Shown here: piece after piece, positions 1 to 6,760 of the stretch
How the letters are laid out: the number at the start of each line of letters is the position of its first letter
Numbering within the stretch: the stretch's first letter is position 1
Source of the DNA: JAVBLG01 sp031553655
GTDB taxonomy: Bacteria > Desulfobacterota > Desulfovibrionia > Desulfovibrionales > Desulfovibrionaceae
DNA: 23,099 bases
Direction of reading: 5' to 3'
NCBI GenBank assembly: GCA_031553655.1
Contig: JAVBLG010000035.1
Location: forward strand, 1 to 23,099
The notes under the pieces: model-generated
The model's database searches: none
The model's input: only the letters and a program-made list of their open reading frames with translations
Told to the model about the DNA's origin: nothing
Position numbers and translations under genes: made by a program

Positions 1-2
1 CC

Positions 3-2273
3 ACTTCACAGTGGAAGAGCATCCCGGCGCTGGCTGACGGCGAAGGCTTCAAGCTGGCGATAACCGATCCCACAGCCAAGGCGCTGCGCTTTGTGCCCGC
101 CGCCGACTTTAACGGCGACGTGCCCACAGGCAGCCTGAGCATACGGCTCATTGACAGCTCGTCCGGAGCGGTAACCACCGGCAAGCTGGGCGTGGCCGAC
201 ATGCCGAGCTTCGGCGGCACAAGCCCGTATTCGGCGGAAGCCCGTTCCGTTTCCATAACGGTGCTGCCGGTGAACGACTCGCCCACACGCGTTGTGGATC
301 TGGTTTCCATGCCTGATCAGGATGAAGATCTGGCTGATGAACTCAACAGAGGCAGAACTGTGGGCGATCTTTTCAATCATCCCACGGACTCGGCCAATCA
401 GGCCTTCAAGGACGCGCTGGACAATGTGCCGCCCGACAGCAGATCCAATACCTTTAACGGCGTGCTGGTGACGGCATCGGCGGCCGATCCGAAGACGGAA
501 GGCGTGTGGCAGTACTATGACTCAGCTTCTCGAACCTGGGTTGACCTCCGCGCCACGAAACTGTCCGACTCTTCGGCTGTGTATCTTGCGGCTGACACTC
601 TGCTCCGTTTCCGTAGCGTGGCCGATTACTACGGGGAACCTGGCAAGCTTACCGTGCGCCTGGTGGAAAATCACGATGTGGACGCGGGCGGCCGGGAGCA
701 TTCCGGCGACGCCAAGGGGCTGAATGGCCAATGGACCTCCAATGGTGGTATTAAGCCTTCCACGCTGATTGTGGGCAAGGCCTATAGACTTGATTCCGCG
801 CGCGGCTTGCTCACCGGCGGTGAAAGCCATATCAGCGACACCTTGAATACTGTGGACTTGATCATAAAGATTAAGCCCATGAATGACGCGCCTACGCTCA
901 TTACCGGTATCAGGGCGGGTACAGTGCTTAAGCCCTTTGCCTCCATTGGTGAAGGCGACGCTTCCACCGAGGCCAGAAGTGTGGCGGATATATTTGGTCA
1001 CTACTTCAAGGATTCGGTTGATCTTCTGTACAAGGGCGCGGCTCCCGATGTGGCCGCTCAGTCCGAGTTCGCCGGTATACTGGTGGCGGCCAACCATGCC
1101 GGAGGCGCGGAAGGACACTGGCAGTATTCCCTTGACAACGGTTCCTCATGGGTCAACGTGCCCACGTCCGGGGCCGTGTTCCTGGACAAGGGCGCCCTGT
1201 TGCGCTTCGCTCCGGAATCGACCTTCTTCGGCACGCCTGGCCGGCTCGATGTGCGTCTGGTGGACAACAGCGCGCAAGGCTCCGGTGCCGCGTTGATTTC
1301 CGGCAAGGGCATACCCATGCCGGAAAGCGGCGGCAGCACGGCCATATCCGACTTCAAGAACTGGCTGAGCATTTCAGTTAATATTATTGAATCGGTTAAG
1401 ATTCCGAGCTCTATCACCCAGCAGAGCAGAGAATCAGAGCAGGGTAATCATAACTCCTGGAACGGCAGAGCGGAAATTCCTCGCTACTTAACGGTGGAAG
1501 TGGGCGAACCTGTACCCACGATCGTGATGCGCAACGAGCTTGACGAACCGGCGGACCGCAGCATGCGGAACGAACTGCCCGGAGTGTACTATGACACCTT
1601 CATCGGCAATACCGTGAACCGCGCAGCCTCGTTCGGCGACCATCGTTCCAACCAGAGCTTTGATAATGCCGACTTTGTGCGCGGAAGCGGGGGCTTTACG
1701 GCCATGGAGAACCAGTGGAAAGCTCCGGGACAGGGCGCTTTTACCAGTAATGCCTTCACCATTGAACAAATTCAACAGGGCCAGCAAGGGCAGCAGGAGC
1801 TATTGGAGCAGCATGGTCCGCAAGACCTGTTGAATCAGCCGAGTCAGCAGGGTCAGCAAGGTGAGCAGAGTCAACAGGGCCTGCAAGGTGACCAGCCTGG
1901 TCAACAAGGTCAGCAGGACCAGCAAGGTGATCCACAAGATCAGCAAGGACAGCAGGGTCAGGATCAACAAGACAAGCAGGGACAACAGGATCAGCAAGGC
2001 AAACAGGGTAAGCAAGATAAGCAAGACCAGCAAAGTCGGCTTAATGTTGAACCTGTTCCCGTGGCTCTTTCATCTGATGCCGTCCTTGCCGAAATGGATG
2101 CCAACATAATGTCTGCCACCGCTTCCTTTGAGGCTCTATGGGCTGACTTTGGCAAAACGGACAAGTCCGGAGAGTTGCCTGGCGATACCGACCTTGATCA
2201 ACAGATCGAGGACTACTCTATGGATTCTCTGCTGGCGGAAGCCGAAAAAATGTGGAGAGAGCTTACTTCTTAA
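3..2273 (+). CDS. C-terminal part of a giant repetitive surface/secreted adhesin-like protein (5' end outside window)
   Basis: The frame is open from the first bases of the window, so this is the 3' end of a longer gene. The GTG at 93 is internal, not a start. The visible part has three related units. Each carries a W-Q-Y/K strand (near 9, 507 and 1119) followed by a 'LRF..' and 'G.L.VRL.' strand pair. Two units end in NDSPT (273) and NDAPT (882), a signature common in cadherin-like/VCBS-type repeats of large bacterial adhesins. From about 1765 to 2037 follows a Gln-rich tract with three-residue periodicity (QQG, DQQ, GKQ), then an acidic C-terminus ending in WRELTS. I see no RTX nonapeptides, LPXTG or autotransporter barrel. 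The genes downstream encode an outer-membrane channel and adaptors, so this is probably their exported substrate (inference). A hairpin follows the stop. The repeat fold is well supported; the adhesion role is inferred. Confidence 0.8.
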   Translation, partial: TSQWKSIPALADGEGFKLAITDPTAKALRFVPAADFNGDVPTGSLSIRLIDSSSGAVTTGKLGVADMPSFGGTSPYSAEARSVSITVLPVNDSPTRVVDLVSMPDQDEDLADELNRGRTVGDLFNHPTDSANQAFKDALDNVPPDSRSNTFNGVLVTASAADPKTEGVWQYYDSASRTWVDLRATKLSDSSAVYLAADTLLRFRSVADYYGEPGKLTVRLVENHDVDAGGREHSGDAKGLNGQWTSNGGIKPSTLIVGKAYRLDSARGLLTGGESHISDTLNTVDLIIKIKPMNDAPTLITGIRAGTVLKPFASIGEGDASTEARSVADIFGHYFKDSVDLLYKGAAPDVAAQSEFAGILVAANHAGGAEGHWQYSLDNGSSWVNVPTSGAVFLDKGALLRFAPESTFFGTPGRLDVRLVDNSAQGSGAALISGKGIPMPESGGSTAISDFKNWLSISVNIIESVKIPSSITQQSRESEQGNHNSWNGRAEIPRYLTVEVGEPVPTIVMRNELDEPADRSMRNELPGVYYDTFIGNTVNRAASFGDHRSNQSFDNADFVRGSGGFTAMENQWKAPGQGAFTSNAFTIEQIQQGQQGQQELLEQHGPQDLLNQPSQQGQQGEQSQQGLQGDQPGQQGQQDQQGDPQDQQGQQGQDQQDKQGQQDQQGKQGKQDKQDQQSRLNVEPVPVALSSDAVLAEMDANIMSATASFEALWADFGKTDKSGELPGDTDLDQQIEDYSMDSLLAEAEKMWRELTS
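1765..2037 (+). repeat. Degenerate 9-bp tandem repeat encoding a QQG/DQQ/GKQ triplet tract
   Basis: The DNA is built from variants of a nine-base unit of the CAGCAAGGT type, giving Gln in most positions with G, D, E, S or K as the third residue. Early units are more diverged (LLE, QHG, PQD, LLN) and later units are more uniform and richer in Lys and Asp. The tract lies between the structured repeats and the acidic C-terminus, so it reads as an extended hydrophilic linker. Length polymorphism by slippage would be expected. Confidence 0.8.
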
Positions 2274-2292
2274 CCTGGCGTTGCATGCCGGG

Positions 2293-2334
2293 AGGGGCGG
2301 TCCTGCTGTTGGGGCCGCCCCTGTGGTATTTTGT
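2293..2334 (+). terminator. Probable intrinsic terminator after the giant protein gene
   Basis: AGGGGCGG (2293-2300) pairs perfectly with CCGCCCCT (2315-2322) around a 14-base loop, about 20 bases after the stop codon. A modest T-rich stretch (GTATTTTG) follows. It would separate transcription of the giant protein from the export genes, but the T tract is short. Confidence 0.55.
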
Positions 2335-2338
2335 GAAG

Positions 2339-2405
2339 GGAATCAGCCTCAGGCTTAAAAATGGCTTCAAGTAACGGGTAGTTCCAAAAGCTGAATGTAA
2401 TAGCA
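2339..2405 (+). repeat. Degenerate right-end remnant of the dispersed hairpin element
   Basis: This stretch aligns along its length with the right part of the repeats at 8858-9065 and 22089-22292. Shared blocks are AATCAGCCT, CTTAAAAA, TTCAGGTAA (here TTCAAGTAA) and TTxCAAAAG. The hairpin-bearing left part is absent. It sits just upstream of the TolC-like gene. Confidence 0.45.
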
Positions 2406-2454
2406 TGTACAGGCAATGAAATTGAAACCATCAATCATTTTGAGGATACCCCTT

Positions 2455-4317
2455 GTGAAAGCGCCGAATCAGGGCATACACAAATCCAACCGATACTTTT
2501 GCCTTTTCGTCTTCAATGTGGTTTTTCTCAGCCTGTTGGCAGCGGGTTGCGGAATCAAGCCGGAACCGTATAGCCAGGGGCAGTTCGTGCATCTGGCCAA
2601 TGCGGACAAGACCGCCATACACGAGGGGGTGCCCCCCCTGTCTGAAAACGGTATTTTGTCGTTGAACGAGGCCATTGTGCGGGCGCTGCTTTTCAACTTC
2701 GACAACCGTCTGGCGCTCAGCGAAAATGTTGCCGCAGATAAGGAACGGGTGCAGATGGCCATTGCCATGTTGCCCGACATAAGCGCCAGCGCCAACCTCT
2801 TTGATCGCTCCAATGAAAATGCCTCGTCATCCATGTCTTACCGCACCAGACAGCAGAGTTTGGAACCGTCGTTCTCGGTACCCAAAGACCGTCAATTCGG
2901 CGACCTGAAATTTTCCTGGAATATCCTCGATGCCGGCATGAGCTATTATTCAGCCGTGCAGCAGGCCAATCGGGTACTGGTTACTCTGGAGCGTCGCCGC
3001 CGGGTGATGAACTCCATCATCAAGGATGTGGTTTCGGCCTATTATCGGGCCAAGGCCGCTCAAATTTACCTTGACCGCGTGCGTTCGCTCATGTTGGAAG
3101 CGCAACGGGCCCAAGAGCTTTACAAGCGCGTGGAACGCGAAAACGTTGAGCCTCTGCCCTTGGTGCTGGAAAAGCAGCGTTCACTCATTAATATAGTAGC
3201 GCAGTTGCGGCGCATCGAAGGCAACCTGGAACAGTCTCGGGCGCAGCTTGCCGCCCTGTGCAACATTCCCTTGCGCGACCATTTTGTGCTTACCACACCG
3301 CCTCTGCCCCTGCCCGAGATGACTCATGATATAGCCTCCCTGGAAATGTTGGCCCTGGTCAACCGGCCGGAACTGCGCGAAGAGCACTATCAGGAACGGG
3401 CCGACATAGCCCGCACCAAGCAAGAAATTCTGCGCATGTTCCCCATGATCAATATTCTCGGCAGCTTTAACTGGGACAGCAACAAGTATCTTGTGCACAA
3501 CACCTGGTGGGAAGCCGGGATGCAGGCCTCGTTTAGCCTGTTGCGCCTGGCCGGAACAGGTCCGGCCGGCAAGCGCGCCTCCGAAGCCCGTCAGGAAGTT
3601 TCGCAAATGCGCCGTCTGGCCCTGTCCATGGCTACTTTGATTCAGGTAAATCTAAGCCGTCAGCAGTATGATCTTTCGCTTAAGGAACTGGAAGCAGCCG
3701 GGAAAATACGCGACATTGAAAAGCGTCTGCTCAAGCACGTAGCCGCCGAAGCCACGGCTGAAGCCGGCGGTAAGCTGGCCCTGGTACAGCAGAAAACTCA
3801 AGCTTTCACCGCTGAGTTGCTGTATGATCTCTCCAGAGTGGACGCCAACTCGGCTCTTGGCAACTTCTACTATTCCATTGGCGTGGGTTTTGCCGACGAT
3901 TTGCCGGTGGATGCCTCTGTGCGCGAAATAGCCGATGCCGTGAATAATGGTCTGGCCGTTTGGGCCGTTGGCCAAGTGCCCGTCCTGCCCGCGCCCGAGC
4001 CGGTTGCTGATATTAATCCACCCAAGGTGTTCAAGGATAACCTCACTGTGGAGCAGCGCCATCAGTCTATAAAGGCTGTATTTTCCAATCTGGAGTCTTC
4101 GGCCTCCACCGAAGGCGGGCAGATGGTTGATCCGGCCACGCCGTCCCCGGCCACATCAAAAACACGGGTTTCGGCCCAACCCGTCGCCACTCCAGACATA
4201 ACTCCGGTCCCGGCCAGATCCGGAAAAGGTTCGGCTCCGAAAAGAGCGGAGCCTGCTCCAGCCAAAATAAATTACGATCCCATGTCCACCGAAGGCGGAC
4301 GAGTTATCAAGCCTTAG
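2455..4317 (+). CDS. TolC-family outer-membrane channel lipoprotein
   Basis: An outer-membrane efflux/secretion channel subunit of the TolC/OEP superfamily, expected to trimerise and dock onto periplasmic adaptors. The N-terminus has a basic stretch, a hydrophobic segment and a lipobox (LAAGC, lipidated Cys32), which predicts an outer-membrane lipoprotein. The middle carries two rounds of long amphipathic helices, for example around 'ALLFNFDNRLALSEN' and 'ALVNRPELREE', as in TolC repeats. The C-terminal 120 residues are a Pro/Ala/Ser-rich tail with two STEGG motifs. I chose GTG at 2455 because TGAGGA (2441-2446) lies at good spacing. The in-frame ATG at 2416 has only a poorly placed AGG and would add 13 residues. 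The next gene starts 11 bases after the stop. Sure of the family; the substrate is inferred. Confidence 0.85.
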   Translation: MKAPNQGIHKSNRYFCLFVFNVVFLSLLAAGCGIKPEPYSQGQFVHLANADKTAIHEGVPPLSENGILSLNEAIVRALLFNFDNRLALSENVAADKERVQMAIAMLPDISASANLFDRSNENASSSMSYRTRQQSLEPSFSVPKDRQFGDLKFSWNILDAGMSYYSAVQQANRVLVTLERRRRVMNSIIKDVVSAYYRAKAAQIYLDRVRSLMLEAQRAQELYKRVERENVEPLPLVLEKQRSLINIVAQLRRIEGNLEQSRAQLAALCNIPLRDHFVLTTPPLPLPEMTHDIASLEMLALVNRPELREEHYQERADIARTKQEILRMFPMINILGSFNWDSNKYLVHNTWWEAGMQASFSLLRLAGTGPAGKRASEARQEVSQMRRLALSMATLIQVNLSRQQYDLSLKELEAAGKIRDIEKRLLKHVAAEATAEAGGKLALVQQKTQAFTAELLYDLSRVDANSALGNFYYSIGVGFADDLPVDASVREIADAVNNGLAVWAVGQVPVLPAPEPVADINPPKVFKDNLTVEQRHQSIKAVFSNLESSASTEGGQMVDPATPSPATSKTRVSAQPVATPDITPVPARSGKGSAPKRAEPAPAKINYDPMSTEGGRVIKP

Positions 4318-4328
4318 GACTCAAGACT

Positions 4329-5165
4329 ATGAAAAAGCTCACATCAGACCGGGTGGACTTGTCCACCCGGTCCAGTTGGGCGAAAAAGTCCGTAAACGGG
4401 CTTTTTCGTATTTTTAAGGCCGCTCCCGGCCGCGTCGGAAACACGGCGCTTTCAGGGAGCTTGATTTTTTTCACCATATCCCTGTTTTTTGCCCATCCGG
4501 CCTTGTGCGCGGAAGAAAACCTGCGGGTGGAACTGCGTTCTCCTGTCATGGTGATGCTTTCAAGCGGCGCGGCAGGTCAGATTATGGAAATTACGGTCAA
4601 AGACGGGCAAAGCTTCACCAAAGGTCAGGTTTTGCTGCGCATCGACGGCCGTTTGGCCGGGCATAGACTGGACATGGCCAGAGCCTCGCGCGATCAGGCC
4701 GATACCCAGTATAAAATGGCCGAACGCCTGTATCGGCTAAATTCACGCGGCGCTCTCGACGTGGAAATGGCCCGCGCCCAGCTTGAAAGGGCCAGGGCTG
4801 AAAAGCGGCTGGCCGAAGAAATGCTGGAAATGTGCCAGGTGAAGGCTCCTTTTAGCGGGCGGGTAACCCAGCTTGAAGTCAAGGAAAATCAATATGTGGC
4901 CGAGGGCGCTCCTCTGATGGAAGTGGCCGAGACCGGCCCCATGGAAATTGAATTCATGATGCCGTCATCCTGGTTAGGCAAGGTAAAGCCGGGCACACGT
5001 TTTACCGTGAACGTAGAAGAAGCGGGCATGACCTGCCAGGGCGAAATAATCCGTCTTGGCGGCAAGGTTGATGCGGTTACCCAGTCCATACGGGCATATG
5101 GGAAACTGCTCGAAAATGCGCCCGGTCTCTTGCCCGGAATGAGCGGCACAGTGAGCATAAAGTGA
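4329..5165 (+). CDS. Periplasmic adaptor, HlyD/RND membrane-fusion-protein type
   Basis: A periplasmic adaptor that would link inner-membrane components to the TolC-like channel. A long N-region precedes a hydrophobic stretch (about residues 43-57) and a likely signal peptidase site at ALCA|EE (61/62), so the mature protein appears soluble. A lipoyl-like half-motif follows (about 76-105, 'GQIMEITVKDGQSFTKGQVLLRIDG'-like), then a helical hairpin rich in Ala, Glu and Arg (115-170). The second lipoyl half (171-200, 'VKAPFSGRV') and a beta-barrel region come last. At 278 residues it is shorter than most RND adaptors. An AGGA lies about 10 bases before the ATG. It overlaps the next gene by four bases (GTGA). 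The first 80 coding bases contain two strong hairpins, reported separately. Confidence 0.82.
   Translation: MKKLTSDRVDLSTRSSWAKKSVNGLFRIFKAAPGRVGNTALSGSLIFFTISLFFAHPALCAEENLRVELRSPVMVMLSSGAAGQIMEITVKDGQSFTKGQVLLRIDGRLAGHRLDMARASRDQADTQYKMAERLYRLNSRGALDVEMARAQLERARAEKRLAEEMLEMCQVKAPFSGRVTQLEVKENQYVAEGAPLMEVAETGPMEIEFMMPSSWLGKVKPGTRFTVNVEEAGMTCQGEIIRLGGKVDAVTQSIRAYGKLLENAPGLLPGMSGTVSIK
4347..4415 (+). promoter_or_regulatory. Two consecutive hairpins with a T tract inside the 5' coding region (attenuator/terminator-like)
   Basis: GACCGGGTGGAC (4347-4358) pairs with GTCCACCCGGTC (4361-4372) perfectly around two bases. CGAAAAAGTCCG (4381-4392) pairs with CGGGCTTTTTCG (4397-4408) with a single U-G wobble around TAAA, and TATTTTT follows. 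The architecture is that of an intrinsic terminator, yet it lies inside the adaptor reading frame, 30-90 bases after the TolC-like gene stops. Confidence 0.6.
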
Positions 5166-6757
5166 CTCCAAACCGCCACGTTGCGCCCACCGGCGCCCCT
5201 CTTCATATCAACCCTGGCCATCAGGCCGCCTTTGGCAGATTGGCCGCTCTTTTGCAAATGGAAGAACGGCTGCGCCATGTCGATAAAAAAGAACTGCCTT
5301 TTATTGCGGTAAATGAAACCAGGTTGTTGGTACCGTACAGACAGGCTGTGCTGTGGCGAGGCGGAAGAGCGAGCGGGGCGGAAGTGATGGCTGTTTCCGG
5401 TCTGGCGGTTCCGGATAAAAATTCTCCATATATCCAATGGCTTTCCGCACTTCACAAGCATTTGTCCGGTCTTTGGGTCGAAAAAGGCACGGGCCTTGAT
5501 CCCATGCCTTTTAATGCCACAGATCTTCCGCCGGAAATGCGCGAAGACTGGGCCGATTGGTTGCCAAGCCACGGACTTTTCGTGCCAATGCCCGCCTGGC
5601 CGCTACAGGTGGAGGACGCGCCGTCAACTTCGTCCACTTCTAGAGAAAGCGCGCCGCCGGAGCTCTCCGCAGATGTCGCGCCGCCGGAGTCCTCCTTACA
5701 GGTTACCCCGCCGCCGGAGCCCTCCGCACAGGTTACCCCGCCGCAACAGTCGGGGGCGTCTTCACCGGAGACGCCCGCTCCAGCCGCTCCAAAAGCCCTG
5801 CCGAAACTTTTCGGCGCGTTGGCGCTTTTCAGCCAGCATCCGTTCCCTGTGGCGGATCTGCGCACTGCCAGACATTTAGCCGGAGCCTATGGGCAAGCCT
5901 TGAGTCTGGCTTATGCTCCCAAGGACAAAAAGCTATTTTTTCAACTCTCCCGTCGCGCCAAATATCTGGTTGCGGCCGCGTTGCTTCTGGCTCTTTTTCC
6001 GGCGCGGCAAACAGTGCTGGCTCCAGCCGAAGTCATAGCCATGGACCCCTGGCCGGTGCGCGCGCCAATTGAGGGCGTGGTGGAAAGTATTCTGGTAAGT
6101 CCCAACGCTCGGGTGTCTAAGGGCGACGCACTTCTCAAGCTGGACACTACCGAGCTTGAAACCAGGCTGGCCGTTGCCGCCAAATCTCTTGGCGTGGCCA
6201 AGGCCGAACTGCGCCAAACCCAGCAGCAGGCCTTGGTGGACCGCGAGGCCAAACTGCGTCTGGCTTATCTTACCGGACGCCAGGAACAGCTTGAGGCGGA
6301 AAAAGCCTATGTGGAATCTCTCATTGAGCGCGCCGTGCCCCAAAGCCCTGTGGATGGCGTGGCCCTTGTTGATGCTCCAGAAGAATGGGCAGGCAAGCCG
6401 GTCAGCCTGGGCCAACGCATCATGACTGTGGCCGACCCCAGAGCGATACGTCTGGAGATATTTTTACCCTCAGACGATTATATGCCCCAGAACCCTGGTG
6501 ATGAGATTAACTTTTTTTCCAATACCAACCCGGCGGCCCCGATTAAAGCGGTGATTTACCAGGTTGGCTTTCAAAATCAGGAAACCCCGCAGGCCGGCAT
6601 GACCTTCCGCCTGCGCGCGGATTTCAGCCCCGGCGAGGATATCGGCCTGCGTCTGGGCCTGCGCGGCAGCGCCAAACTTTATGGTCCACGCGCGCCCCTG
6701 GCCTATAACCTGCTGCGCAAGCCGCTGGCGAAATTGAGACAATGGATTGGGGTGTAG
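5162..6757 (+). CDS. Membrane-anchored HlyD-like adaptor with GAF-like N-terminal domain
   Basis: A 531-residue two-part protein. Residues 20-150 plus 215-250 look like a GAF-type domain, with a 'NETRLLVPYRQAVLW' core. It is interrupted by a Pro-rich linker (about 150-210) made of imperfect repeats such as APPELSADV and TPPPEPSAQV. One hydrophobic segment (about 268-280) follows, then a HlyD-type barrel-sandwich: 'APIEGVVESILVSPNARVSKGDALLKLD' is the first lipoyl half, a helical hairpin spans 330-385, and 'SPVDGVALV' starts the second half. The expected topology is a cytoplasmic N-terminus with a periplasmic adaptor. It starts at a GTG overlapping the previous stop (GTGA), implying translational coupling. 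The next gene follows by three bases. The adaptor half is certain; the GAF assignment is from pattern recognition. Confidence 0.78.
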   Translation: MTPNRHVAPTGAPLHINPGHQAAFGRLAALLQMEERLRHVDKKELPFIAVNETRLLVPYRQAVLWRGGRASGAEVMAVSGLAVPDKNSPYIQWLSALHKHLSGLWVEKGTGLDPMPFNATDLPPEMREDWADWLPSHGLFVPMPAWPLQVEDAPSTSSTSRESAPPELSADVAPPESSLQVTPPPEPSAQVTPPQQSGASSPETPAPAAPKALPKLFGALALFSQHPFPVADLRTARHLAGAYGQALSLAYAPKDKKLFFQLSRRAKYLVAAALLLALFPARQTVLAPAEVIAMDPWPVRAPIEGVVESILVSPNARVSKGDALLKLDTTELETRLAVAAKSLGVAKAELRQTQQQALVDREAKLRLAYLTGRQEQLEAEKAYVESLIERAVPQSPVDGVALVDAPEEWAGKPVSLGQRIMTVADPRAIRLEIFLPSDDYMPQNPGDEINFFSNTNPAAPIKAVIYQVGFQNQETPQAGMTFRLRADFSPGEDIGLRLGLRGSAKLYGPRAPLAYNLLRKPLAKLRQWIGV

Positions 6758-6760
6758 TGT

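Noticed and set aside
1800..2033. Minus-strand leucine-rich frame (LLTLLTLL)
   Set aside because: It is the reverse complement of the Gln repeat tract, a composition artefact.
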